DNA of 64,000 bases from Pyrinomonadaceae bacterium (GCA_021228405.1 JAJQRF010000004.1:248001-312000); one strand, 5' to 3'; shown: positions 1 to 7,882, counted from the first letter of the stretch. The notes: a model not told the origin generated them from the sequence alone. Program-made: numbers and translations.

Positions 1-55
1 ATCTGATTGCAAACATTGAGTAATCACTAATTGCAAAACAAAAGGGAGAAAAGAA

Positions 56-1288
56 ATGACAGCAATAGCAGAAGAAAAAAATTTAGCGGAGAAACGCGAT
101 AAGCGGGCAAGATCGATTGCCGCGATGGGATTGGTCAATCGTGAAGGCGATAAATTTCGTGTTTCAACGCCGAGTTTGCGCGGAAAACAGAACACTTACG
201 ATGTTTGGCGCGATGAAGCGGGTAAAATCCGCTGCAATTGTTTGGAGTTTGAAGAAGCTGCTGTCACGGATCCGGGATTTCGATGCGAACATATCTTAGC
301 GGTGAAATACGCTCTGGTCGCCAAGAATACCGAACCCGTCACGAAACAATCGGTCAACGTGAAAACCGAGATTGAAGTTGTTTCAAAGGACAAAAGCGCA
401 ACTGAGTCGTCCGAAACGTCCGCGGACGGCGAACAGAAGCCGATCGAGGTTTCAGCCGATGTTTCAACCGCAGGACAAGTTGAAACAGTTGAAGCGAAAC
501 CGAGATCACTTGCGAACACAAAAGGAGAAAATAAAATGTTACAGGAAAATTTAAAGGAAATGGAAGGTTTCGTGACGGCTGAAGAGGCTTCGTTTGAGAT
601 GAATGAATCGCTGAATAATGTTTTGACTTTTACTTCGACCTTGAAGGAATTGAGAAAAAACGTTGATCCGAATCTGGTCAAACAACGTGAAGGCTGGCGC
701 GACCGCAACGGAAATGCGCATTACGTCGATTATGTCGAATGGCACACGGTTGCCGATATTCTCGACCAGCACGCGCCGAACTGGTCGCACACGGTCAAGG
801 ATATTCGTCAGATCGGAGGAATCTTCACGGTTACGGTCGCGATCACCATCGACGGCGTGACGCGTGAAGGAATCGGAACGGGAATGGCTGACAGCGAACT
901 GGGCATCAAAAAAGCCGAACACGACGCGCTCAAACGGGCGGCGGTCAAATTCGGTATCGCCCGCGATCTTTACAAGAAAGAATCGGACGTGATCGAACGC
1001 GACGGTGCCGTGCCGACTTCGCCCAATGACGGCGGCAACGGCGGCAATGCAGGTTTTCCGACCAACCCGATCGCGCGTTCGCTTTCCGATCTCGTTACGG
1101 CGAAACAACTCGGGATGATTCGGGCGATCGCGCGTGAAATGAATGTCGATCCGGACGAAGAATGCAACACCGTAATGGAATGCAAAACGGACGAACTCTC
1201 GAAAAAAGCGGCTTCGGCACTGATCCAGCATTTGCAGGATTTGCAAAAGGAACAACAGACGGAAGTTCCGATGCGCCGTGCCGGGTAA
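56..1288 (+). CDS. SWIM zinc finger-Rad52 family fusion protein
   Basis: Likely DNA-repair or single-strand-annealing protein. Residues about 59-82 hold a SWIM-type zinc motif (CNC, then about 15 residues, then CEH). Residues about 200-310 resemble the Rad52/Rad22 annealing fold (REGWRDRNGNAHYVDYVEW, then a conserved helix with EHDALKRAAVKFGIARDLYK). A C-terminal helical segment (about 345-400) resembles the tail of phage-type Rad52 proteins. The two domains are joined by an acidic, low-complexity linker (about 95-160). The start has a strong purine-rich site, AAAGGGAGAAAAGAA, just before the ATG. A near copy of that site (AAAGGAGAAAATAAA) lies inside the gene before an in-frame ATG at 536, so a shorter Rad52-only product of about 250 residues is possible. 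Family assignment comes from motif recognition. The fusion and the second start are inferences. Confidence 0.8.
   Translation: MTAIAEEKNLAEKRDKRARSIAAMGLVNREGDKFRVSTPSLRGKQNTYDVWRDEAGKIRCNCLEFEEAAVTDPGFRCEHILAVKYALVAKNTEPVTKQSVNVKTEIEVVSKDKSATESSETSADGEQKPIEVSADVSTAGQVETVEAKPRSLANTKGENKMLQENLKEMEGFVTAEEASFEMNESLNNVLTFTSTLKELRKNVDPNLVKQREGWRDRNGNAHYVDYVEWHTVADILDQHAPNWSHTVKDIRQIGGIFTVTVAITIDGVTREGIGTGMADSELGIKKAEHDALKRAAVKFGIARDLYKKESDVIERDGAVPTSPNDGGNGGNAGFPTNPIARSLSDLVTAKQLGMIRAIAREMNVDPDEECNTVMECKTDELSKKAASALIQHLQDLQKEQQTEVPMRRAG
520..538 (+). promoter_or_regulatory. Internal ribosome binding site and in-frame ATG in the SWIM-Rad52 gene
   Basis: AAAGGAGAAAATAAA lies directly before an in-frame ATG at 536 (residue 161). 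It matches the purine-rich site before the annotated start almost base for base. It falls exactly at the junction between the zinc-finger/linker half and the Rad52 half. Few other genes in this window have so good a site, so its place inside a gene is notable. Confidence 0.55.
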
Positions 1289-1300
1289 TTTGACTTGAAA

Positions 1301-1529
1301 TTTGTATCGGCAGAAAAACGTTCGGTTGCAGATATTAGAAGAACGTTAAAAGACCTCATAATTTTGCCGATACAAACCCGGAAGTCCTCACCAATCGGTT
1401 GTTTTGAGTTGTGAAACCGTCCAGCTTTCTCCACGGAGCCAGCAATCTCACACACAACTCAAAACACTCTCACTTACAGACTTTTGAAACATTCGAGTGT
1501 TTTGAAGAGCAATAACTCCCAAAGTTATA
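1301..1529 (+). promoter_or_regulatory. Structured leader with competing hairpins upstream of the DUF1579-like gene
   Basis: The 247-bp gap holds a 12-bp inverted repeat (1301-1312 with 1365-1376) enclosing a second one (AACGTTC 1317-1323, GAACGTT 1341-1347). A 13-bp pair follows (1401-1413 with 1453-1465). Next is a 9-bp pair, AAAACACTC (1461-1469) with GAGTGTTTT (1495-1503), whose left arm overlaps the preceding stem by five bases. Last is a small AT-rich hairpin, ATAACT/AGTTAT, that runs into TTTTT right before the ATG at 1536. Overlapping arms plus a terminal U-run resemble an attenuator or riboswitch layout. The pairing is visible in the sequence; the function is inferred. Confidence 0.4.
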
Positions 1530-1535
1530 GTTTTT

Positions 1536-2003
1536 ATGCAAGTCCCTGAAAATTTAAGTAAATTCGTTGGAAGCTGGAAAGGTAATTACCGTCTTTATCT
1601 GAGTTGGCTGGAAGAATCGATCTTTAATTCCGAAACCAACGCTTTGGTCGATTTTACGGCTAAAGGACGTTTTTTGAAGATCGAATACGACTGGAGTCAC
1701 CAGGAAAAACCGCACGAAGGCTTGATCTTACTCGGTCAGGACAAAACTTCGGACAAGATCATCGCATTTTGGATCGATTCATTTCATTTGAGCGACAAAT
1801 ATATGGTTTCCGAAGGCGATCAAGACGAAAACGGCAATCCTTCGCTGAAAGGATTCTATGCGGTTCCGGGAAATCCCGATTGGGGATGGCGGACGATGTT
1901 CGATTTTCACGCGGAAGATTCCTTCAAAATCATAATGTATAACGTTTCGCCCGAAGGAGATGAAGAATTAGCGGTCGAAGCGGTTTATACAAAGATGGAT
2001 TAA
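1536..2003 (+). CDS. DUF1579-like protein, small beta-rich protein of unknown function
   Basis: A 155-residue soluble protein with no signal peptide. The opening (FVGSWKGNYRLYLSW) and the alternating beta-strand pattern rich in Trp, Gly and Asp recall DUF1579 or calycin-like proteins, where the N-terminal GxW lies at the barrel base. No catalytic residues are recognisable. The start at 1536 has no purine-rich site and lies directly after a TTTTT run, so initiation may be weak, regulated, or further downstream. The gene stands alone and ends at a strong terminator shared with the convergent M16 gene. The family assignment is tentative. Confidence 0.65.
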   Translation: MQVPENLSKFVGSWKGNYRLYLSWLEESIFNSETNALVDFTAKGRFLKIEYDWSHQEKPHEGLILLGQDKTSDKIIAFWIDSFHLSDKYMVSEGDQDENGNPSLKGFYAVPGNPDWGWRTMFDFHAEDSFKIIMYNVSPEGDEELAVEAVYTKMD

Positions 2004-2006
2004 AAT

Positions 2007-2036
2007 AAAAAAGGACGGTTGAAACCGTCCTTTTTT
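2007..2036. terminator. Bidirectional intrinsic terminator
   Basis: The stem GGACGGT / ACCGTCC has a TGAA loop and is flanked by A6 on the left and T6 on the right. It therefore works for the rightward gene ending at 2003 and the leftward gene ending at 2046. Confidence 0.9.
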
Positions 2037-2045
2037 ATGCTTCTT

Positions 2046-3749
2046 TTATGCCTGACGTTTCCCGGTAAATTCCAGGGGCACCGGAATGACGGGCGCGGAA
2101 AGCGTTCCGCTGATCGAATCGCCGTCAATGTTTCCGCTGATCGAGATTTCCAAAAGCTGTCCCTGCATTTCGGTCACGGCAACCGCCGAAACCTTTGTGC
2201 CGCGCACTTTTCCGCCGGAGATTTTCCCCTCGCCGAGCATCGATTCGAGTTTTCCGTTGACATCTTCATTGTCCTGTTCCAGTTTGAGCGAAACGGGAAT
2301 CTTCTGTCCCTGAAAATCGATCGTCAAATCCCAGTTTCCGCCCGCATTCGCATTCGCGGCAGTTTCATTTTGCATATATTTTTCAATTTCCCGAGGGTTT
2401 CCTTCGGTGTCGAATATCTCGATCTTTTCCGAATAATCCCTCACTTGTTCTAAAATCTCTTCCGCGTCGCCGACGATGATGATGGCGACCTTAGCGGGCT
2501 GAATATATTGATTAGCGACGCGTGAAATATCTTCGACGGTCACGGCATTGACATTAGCGTGGTAAGTTTGCAGATAATCTTCAGGGAGTCCGTGAAGTTT
2601 TTGCGCCACGATCAAGCCCGTCAGACCTTCCTGCGTTTCGGCGCGGATCGGGAAAACTCCCGTCAGGTAACTTTTCGCGTCCTGCAATTCTTCTTCCGAA
2701 ACTTTTTCATCACGAATCCGGTTCAATTCGTAGAAAAACTCTTTCAGGCTTGCGCCCGTTACATCGTTTCTGACTTCGGCGGTCGCTTCAAATTCGCCGG
2801 CAAGTTTTTTGGTATCGAAACGCGAATACGCACCGTAAGTGTAGCCTTTTTCTTCGCGGATATTCATAAAGATACGCGAAGACGCGCCCGCGCCGAGAAT
2901 CTGATTCATCAACAGAACCGGGAAATTATCGGGATGTGTGCGATTAATTCCGAGCGACGAGATGACAATGTTCGATTGTGCCGAGCCTTTTCTGTCAACG
3001 ATGGTCAGAGTTCGTTCGGTTCGTTCGGGCGGAGCCGGAAATTCCTTTGTTTCGACGGTTCCCTTTTCCCATTTGCCGAATTTGTCGTTGAGTTCCGCGA
3101 GCAGTTCATCACGTTCGACGTTTCCGACGGCGAAAAATATTGCGTCGTTGGGAATAAAGTTTTTCGCGTGGTAATCGATCAGCTTTTCCCGCGTCAGTTT
3201 CTCGATGTCGGCGGGTGTCGGCGAGATATTGGCGTAAGGATGTTCGCCGTAGAGAATGCGGGCGGTTTGTTCGTTTGCCAGAAAGCTGGATTGCGAACGT
3301 TGATATTTTAAGCTTTCGAGCATATTCCGCCGGTAAAGATCGAGTTCGTTTTCGGGAAAGGTCGGACGCAGGATCATTTCGGAGAGCAGACGCAGAACGT
3401 CCGAAGTATAGAGCGAAAGCGCGGAAGCGGCGATGATCGTGGAATCGTCCGACGAACTCGCGCTGATATTTGCGCCCAAACGTTCGATCTCTTCGGCAAG
3501 CTCCGCGCTCGAATAATTCTCCGTTCCTTCCGAAAGCATCGAAGTGACCGACGAATTAAGCCCGACCGCATCCTTCGGTTCGTTCGCGTCGCCCTTAAAG
3601 AACGCAAGGCGCAAACTTACGAGAGGAAACCGTTTGTCTTCGATAATAACGACCTTCAAACCGTTTTCGAGTTCGGTTTCAAAAGGTTTCGGGAGATTAA
3701 AAGGAATCGGCGCAAGCGGAGCCGGCGCGGTTTTTCTAAAATCGTTCAT
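2046..3749 (-). CDS. M16 peptidase homologue, non-catalytic subunit with C-terminal beta domain
   Basis: A 567-residue insulinase/pitrilysin-family (M16) protein with the usual two halves: an N-terminal M16 domain (about 20-215) and a second half (about 215-430). The zinc motif HxxEH is absent; the matching place reads SSVTSML. The protein should therefore be the inactive partner, like the alpha chain of mitochondrial processing peptidase. The glycine-rich loop region (GAGASSRIFMNIREEKGY) is intact. A tail of about 115 residues (from about 455) rich in Gly, Ser and beta-strands is extra compared with ordinary bacterial M16 subunits. No signal peptide is seen. The gene follows the catalytic M16 gene at 3838-5115 on the same strand with an 88-bp gap, which suggests a heterodimer made from one transcript. 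Confidence 0.88.
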   Translation of the reverse strand: MNDFRKTAPAPLAPIPFNLPKPFETELENGLKVVIIEDKRFPLVSLRLAFFKGDANEPKDAVGLNSSVTSMLSEGTENYSSAELAEEIERLGANISASSSDDSTIIAASALSLYTSDVLRLLSEMILRPTFPENELDLYRRNMLESLKYQRSQSSFLANEQTARILYGEHPYANISPTPADIEKLTREKLIDYHAKNFIPNDAIFFAVGNVERDELLAELNDKFGKWEKGTVETKEFPAPPERTERTLTIVDRKGSAQSNIVISSLGINRTHPDNFPVLLMNQILGAGASSRIFMNIREEKGYTYGAYSRFDTKKLAGEFEATAEVRNDVTGASLKEFFYELNRIRDEKVSEEELQDAKSYLTGVFPIRAETQEGLTGLIVAQKLHGLPEDYLQTYHANVNAVTVEDISRVANQYIQPAKVAIIIVGDAEEILEQVRDYSEKIEIFDTEGNPREIEKYMQNETAANANAGGNWDLTIDFQGQKIPVSLKLEQDNEDVNGKLESMLGEGKISGGKVRGTKVSAVAVTEMQGQLLEISISGNIDGDSISGTLSAPVIPVPLEFTGKRQA

Positions 3750-3760
3750 AATTTATTAAG

Positions 3761-3837
3761 GGATAACTGATAACTGATATTGGATAACGGATGACTGATA
3801 ACTGATGACCGTTTTCATTATCCGTTATCACTTAATC
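3761..3837. repeat. Heptameric repeat block (GATAACT type) between two M16 genes
   Basis: Eleven consecutive 7-bp words fill the gap up to the stop codon of the catalytic M16 gene: GGATAAC, TGATAAC, TGATATT, GGATAAC, GGATGAC, TGATAAC, TGATGAC, CGTTTTC, ATTATCC, GTTATCA, CTTAATC. The last words are the reverse complement of the first group, so the block can fold into a hairpin. It resembles the short tandemly repeated repetitive heptamers known from cyanobacteria. Confidence 0.8.
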
Positions 3838-5115
3838 TCATCCTTTGCCGACCGTGACGACATCGAGCAGGGCGCGGTTTTCGTTGTTCAGGTAATTGGC
3901 GACCGCTTGTTGAATATCTTCGGGCGTGATCGCGAGAAGCTCGTCCAATTCGGAATTTATCAATGTCGGATCGCCGTCGTAAAGGGCGTATTCGGCAATC
4001 GATTGGGCGCGTGCCATCGAAGATTGACGGACGCGCACGGTGTCGTTGAGCAAATTGTTGTGAAGTTTCTGCATTTCCGAAGGCTTCACGCCGTTGACGG
4101 CGACATCGTTGATCTCGTGCATAATAACTTCGCGGATTTTGCTCAAATCTTTTTCGGGTTTTGGGATCGCACCGATAAAAATGCTCGACGGTCCGCGCCG
4201 TTCGTCGGTAAAACCGAATAATTGCACGACCGATTCCTCGCCCTTCACCAGTTTTTGATAAAGCCGCGAGCTTTCGCCGTCATAGAGAATCTTCCCGATG
4301 AGATAAAGCGCGTAAAACTCTTTCGTCCGGCGCGGCGGAATCTTCCAGCCGATGATAAAAGCCGGGAGCGGCGCGAGTTTGTCCTCGTATTCCCGGTAAG
4401 TTTCCGCAACTTCGCCGGGTTCGCTGACATCGAGCGCGGGCGGAAGCGGCTGGCTCGGGATGTCGCCGAAATATTTTTCGATCAAATCCTTCGCGGTTTC
4501 CGCCTCGAACGCGCCCGAGATGACCAGCACGGCATTGTTCGGCGCGTAATAGATTCTAAAGAATTCCTGCACGTCTTCGACCGTCGCCGCGTCGAGATGA
4601 TCCATCGAACCGATCGTCGAATGCGCGTTCGTAAAGTTCTTGTAGATCATCTGATTGATGAGATCGAAAATGTTTCCGTAAGGCTGATTGTCATAACGCA
4701 GACGTTTTTCTTCCTTGACGGCATCGCGCTGATTGTCGAGGTTTTCCTGCGTCACCGCAAGGCTTCTCATTCTGTCCGATTCGAGCCATAACGCCAGCGG
4801 AAGCTGATTGGCGGGCAGAGTTTCGTAATAATTCGTGCGTTCCGACGAAGTCGTGCCGTTCATCGTGCCGCCCGCTTTCATAATAAACTGAAAATGCCCG
4901 GCTTTCGGCACATTTTCCGACCCCTGAAACATCATATGCTCGAACAGATGAGCAAAACCAGTGCGGTCTTCGCGTTCGTTGCGCGAACCGACATCGTAAT
5001 AAACCGCGACGGCAACCACGGGAACCGAATCGTCGTGGTTCAGCACCACCCGTAAACCGTTTTCCAACTTGTATTCCTCGATATGAAGCGGCGGAAGCTT
5101 AAAGTTTTCAGACAT
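3838..5115 (-). CDS. M16 zinc metallopeptidase, catalytic subunit
   Basis: A 425-residue M16 peptidase with a complete zinc site: HLFEH at residues 56-60, and a downstream glutamate (135 or 136, in DAVKEEKRLR) as the likely third ligand. The substrate-cleft motif GGTMNGTTSSERTNYYE follows at about 82-98. The second M16 half runs from about 190 to 425. No signal peptide is visible, so the protein probably acts in the cytoplasm unless secreted by another route. It is the first gene of a two-gene unit with the HxxEH-less homologue at 2046-3749, a catalytic/non-catalytic pairing typical of heterodimeric M16 enzymes. The native substrate cannot be read from the sequence. Confidence 0.92.
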   Translation of the reverse strand: MSENFKLPPLHIEEYKLENGLRVVLNHDDSVPVVAVAVYYDVGSRNEREDRTGFAHLFEHMMFQGSENVPKAGHFQFIMKAGGTMNGTTSSERTNYYETLPANQLPLALWLESDRMRSLAVTQENLDNQRDAVKEEKRLRYDNQPYGNIFDLINQMIYKNFTNAHSTIGSMDHLDAATVEDVQEFFRIYYAPNNAVLVISGAFEAETAKDLIEKYFGDIPSQPLPPALDVSEPGEVAETYREYEDKLAPLPAFIIGWKIPPRRTKEFYALYLIGKILYDGESSRLYQKLVKGEESVVQLFGFTDERRGPSSIFIGAIPKPEKDLSKIREVIMHEINDVAVNGVKPSEMQKLHNNLLNDTVRVRQSSMARAQSIAEYALYDGDPTLINSELDELLAITPEDIQQAVANYLNNENRALLDVVTVGKG

Positions 5116-5263
5116 ATATTTCGATAAATAACCTCAAAATTTATCAAACCATTTTGAGCAGGAAATTGCAAAAGACCGTTTATAACGAATCTCCTCCGAA
5201 AATTTTCAAAGCCGTTTCCGAACAGTTCTATTCCGCTTCAAGATCAAATAAGGTAATCAGCGC

Positions 5264-5302
5264 AAAAAATAAAGGTGATTCGTAAATCAATTAAGAATCA
5301 CC
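5264..5302 (-). terminator. Intrinsic terminator after the HNH-like gene
   Basis: Read on the minus strand, GGTGATTC and GAATCACC form an 8-bp stem with a 13-nt loop, followed by TTTATTTTTT. It lies 32 bp past the stop of the HNH-like gene. Confidence 0.75.
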
Positions 5303-5333
5303 GATTACATTTTAATCCTAAAAGTTAAAAGTA

Positions 5334-5972
5334 TTAATCGTCCGTGGTCACGGTCGAATGGGCACGATTCATCGATATGAGCAGTGCCATCCCGATCGAA
5401 CCTTCGCGGTCGAGATGATCGCCCTTGATGCGGTTGTGACCGTGGCAAGTTATTTCCAGATTGTTCAGATCATTATAGATCAACTGCCTGTGACGCTTGT
5501 CTTTCCAGTTCAGACGGACGATGTTTTCATACTCGTCTTCGAGCAAACCGACCCTGAATGCTCTTTGCCTGAGCTGGTTTATTTGAAACGAGTTCGGCGC
5601 GCCCCTTAACGTGATGATGACGCTCGGCGGATTGGACTCGCTCATCAATCCTGCAAAAGGATCGAGGTGATCGAGATTGCAATTGAATTTATGATGATAA
5701 ATATTCAGGCTTTTGGTCAGCACGCAATAGGGACAAAGAAAGGCTCTTTCCCACAAAGGCTGTCCGGTCAATGGATGAATCGTAATCATCTGGCGCAGAT
5801 TATGCGAAAACATCTTAAAATACCGTGTTCCGGCTGAATTGTAGATATATTGTTTGGTTTCGGGGAAAAAAGTCGGGGTCGCAGGTCCTCCGTGCATTGC
5901 CTCCAATTTAATAAAAGGGTCCACTCCGGGGGCTAATTTCAGTTCATTATCGAAATTACGGTTATATGTCAT
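5334..5972 (-). CDS. HNH-endonuclease-like orphan protein
   Basis: A 212-residue protein with an HNH-type pattern: C80-PY-C83, then D101-H102 followed by LDP, then N170-N171 and C176-H177-x-H179-N180 with K183. This order (CxxC, DH..P, N, CxxH/HN..K) fits a zinc-stabilised beta-beta-alpha-metal nuclease fold with a CxxH in place of the usual second CxxC. The N-terminal 75 residues match nothing I recognise. No immunity, methylase or phage gene lies next to it, and no secretion signal is seen. It could be a solitary DNase, a toxin effector or a degenerate mobile-element nuclease. The nuclease assignment is inferred from motif spacing only. Confidence 0.55.
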   Translation of the reverse strand: MTYNRNFDNELKLAPGVDPFIKLEAMHGGPATPTFFPETKQYIYNSAGTRYFKMFSHNLRQMITIHPLTGQPLWERAFLCPYCVLTKSLNIYHHKFNCNLDHLDPFAGLMSESNPPSVIITLRGAPNSFQINQLRQRAFRVGLLEDEYENIVRLNWKDKRHRQLIYNDLNNLEITCHGHNRIKGDHLDREGSIGMALLISMNRAHSTVTTDD

Positions 5973-6192
5973 ATTAATCTCCTGTCATGACAAGGGGCTT
6001 TCAAACCCGTGTCTCGAAATATGGTTAAACTAACGAATGGATTAGGATTAAATGATATTTACGAATCATTGGTAATAACTCGTAAAAGTTTTTTGAATGT
6101 TTATTCACCAAAAATATATTTCAATCGGACAGGATAAGTCAATATTTGCCGTGAGAAAATTAAAATTAAATTGAGCCCCGCCGACCGAACGA

Positions 6193-6537
6193 TCAAAACA
6201 GCGGCGGCGGCGGCGGTTCGTCGGACGGAACGTGTTTCGACGGCTTGTTCCGGGTAAAAAACCGCCAAATTAAATAGATCGGCAAGGTATAGACGAAAAT
6301 ATTGATGAGGTAAATAAGCAATAAAAATAAAAGGTTTGCTTCGTTACTCGTTTTCATTTGTTGTTGAAACTGTGGAAAAACAGTCTTGAGAAGCCATATC
6401 GAGATATAAAACGGCTTTTCCGTAAAGGAGAGCTTTGTTTCGTATTTAATGCGGATAAAATTAAAAACGAATATGATGACCGTAAAAAATACATTCAATG
6501 CGAAGGAAATCAACGCCGGTAATAAAAATTTCTTCAT
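6193..6537 (-). CDS. Small membrane protein of unknown function
   Basis: A 114-residue protein with two hydrophobic segments (about 5-27 and 68-90), an aromatic, basic intervening loop and a proline-rich tail ending in five consecutive prolines. It may be an integral inner-membrane protein with both ends in the cytoplasm. No family is recognisable. It stands alone between the HNH-like gene and a small soluble unknown gene, all on the minus strand but with gaps of over 200 bp, so it is probably not part of an operon. Confidence 0.6.
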   Translation of the reverse strand: MKKFLLPALISFALNVFFTVIIFVFNFIRIKYETKLSFTEKPFYISIWLLKTVFPQFQQQMKTSNEANLLFLLLIYLINIFVYTLPIYLIWRFFTRNKPSKHVPSDEPPPPPLF

Positions 6538-6742
6538 TTACTTTTTCTGAGTGATCGCCGCTTTTTACTCTATAAATAAAACTTTATAAATTCAACGCTC
6601 GCCCTGATCGCCTTTCGTTTTCAGCCCGTTTCGATAGACCTCTCCGTATTTTGCCGGTCAATGTCCCGTCAGGAAGTTTGCTCTTCCCGCACCTTTTCAA
6701 ACTCTTTCGGTGCCCTTGATCTTCGCCTGATAATTTGAAATT

Positions 6743-6766
6743 AAAAAAGGCGGGAAAGTTCCCGCC
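6743..6766 (-). terminator. Intrinsic terminator
   Basis: On the minus strand GGCGGGAA and TTCCCGCC form a short GC-rich stem followed by six T. It lies 10 bp past the stop of the gene at 6776-7144. Confidence 0.85.
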
Positions 6767-6775
6767 CGTTAAGTT

Positions 6776-7144
6776 TTAAGTCTGTTCGCCGTTCGGAGCC
6801 GCAGAACGCCGCCCGCCGCGCTTTCGTTCGGACTTTCGGATGTAACCGAAGCCCGAATATAAAGCACTGTCGGGACCGAATTCCCTGTCCCCTTCGACAT
6901 CCCTTGCGACATAATCGCAATCTTCCATAAATGACTTGTTCATATTGTCGCGTTGGATGGTTAATGCCTTTGTATGCGCCTTCGATGCTTCGATCTGATC
7001 TTCGACATCTTCGATGGCGGTCTTTTTTGCCCTGAAGTCTTCCAATGTCATTCCTGCCCAGCGGTTGGTCGGTGAATTTTCAGCCCAAGAATTAACAAAA
7101 CGCTCGCCTCTTTCACGAGCGGCTTTCGGTGTATATGTTCCCAT
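6776..7144 (-). CDS. Conserved-looking small soluble protein of unknown function
   Basis: A 122-residue, charged, mostly helical protein. The N-terminal part (KAARERGERFVNSWAENSP) and the C-terminal basic tail (GYIRKSERKRGGRR) frame a probable coiled-coil helix (about 40-70). No catalytic motif is visible. The start is supported by a GGAGG-like site: the minus strand reads GGAGGTTAAAAAGAT just before the ATG. It is followed by a strong terminator, so it is a single-gene unit. I do not recognise the family with certainty. Confidence 0.7.
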   Translation of the reverse strand: MGTYTPKAARERGERFVNSWAENSPTNRWAGMTLEDFRAKKTAIEDVEDQIEASKAHTKALTIQRDNMNKSFMEDCDYVARDVEGDREFGPDSALYSGFGYIRKSERKRGGRRSAAPNGEQT

Positions 7145-7882
7145 ATCTTTTTAACCTCCATTTAGTTTCGTGAATTTTAAGCCTCCCCCCGAAGCCGACG
7201 GTCACGGCGACCGCCTGTTCTGAAATTCATACTTCGGGAAACTGCTCTTTTTATAAATCCGTTTATTTTTCTTGTCAATACACTTTTAATTATAAAAATA
7301 ACCATTAAATAACAATGATTTTCTTTTGTTGATTTATAAGAATTTAGCTTTGCGGTTTTTTGAAAAAAATTATCCCTAAATATAAAAAAAATTCGCAAAC
7401 ATTAAAAACCGATAACGCAATCAAGGAGCGCGTAAGTTATCGAAATATATCTGAAAAGGTGCTGAAATAGAAAAAATCCGAAGAGTTTGTCAATAAATGT
7501 TTACATAACTGAAAATGACCCGTAAATACTTGAGAATTATCGTTTAATTAACTGTAAACATATGAAAATTGGATATTTAAGTAACTAAATAATTAAGGAA
7601 AACCTGTAACTATTGCTTTCAAAGTTGCAGGTTTTCCTTAATTATCTGTAAGTAGTTAAAGAAAACCTGCAAGTAATTAAAAGAAAGTTGCAAGTAATTA
7701 AGGAAAACCTCCAACTATTGCTTTCAAATCTTCAACTTTCTTTTAATTACTTGCAGATTTGAAAGCAATAGTTGGAGGTTTGAAGCGATTAGTTACAGGT
7801 TTAAAGAGTTAATTTGTCTGAAATTATTCATTCGACATTGATATTTAAATTTATTTATCGAGTCTGAAGTATTATTTATTTA
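7145..7882. other. 738-bp gene-free region containing a 21-bp repeat array
   Basis: This AT-rich gap lies between the start of the minus-strand gene ending at 7144 and the stop of the beta-helix gene at 7883. Its right half is the 21-bp array described separately. In the left half (7145-7586) I see only low-complexity AT-rich sequence and no convincing gene. It probably includes the promoter of the gene at 6776-7144. Confidence 0.7.
7587..7817. repeat. Array 1: eleven consecutive 21-bp units with palindromic junctions
   Basis: The sequence divides without gaps into eleven 21-bp units starting at 7587, 7608, 7629, 7650, 7671, 7692, 7713, 7734, 7755, 7776 and 7797. Unit junctions carry related palindromic cores such as CCTGC/AAGT, GTTGC/AAGT, GTTGC/AGGT, CTTGC/AGAT, GTTGG/AGGT and GTTAC/AGGT. 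Units appear in both orientations, giving perfect inverted repeats of 16, 22 and 26 bp inside the array. Stop codons interrupt several frames, so coding is not the explanation. Confidence 0.85.

Noticed and set aside
7177-7398. A 73-codon minus-strand open frame
   Set aside because: It is AT-rich low-complexity sequence with no ribosome binding site and no protein-like composition, and it would lie in the promoter region of the gene ending at 7144.
7587-7817. Array 1 as a CRISPR array
   Set aside because: Units are 21 bp with no spacer, appear in both orientations and have no cas genes nearby; CRISPR repeats are longer and alternate with unique spacers.
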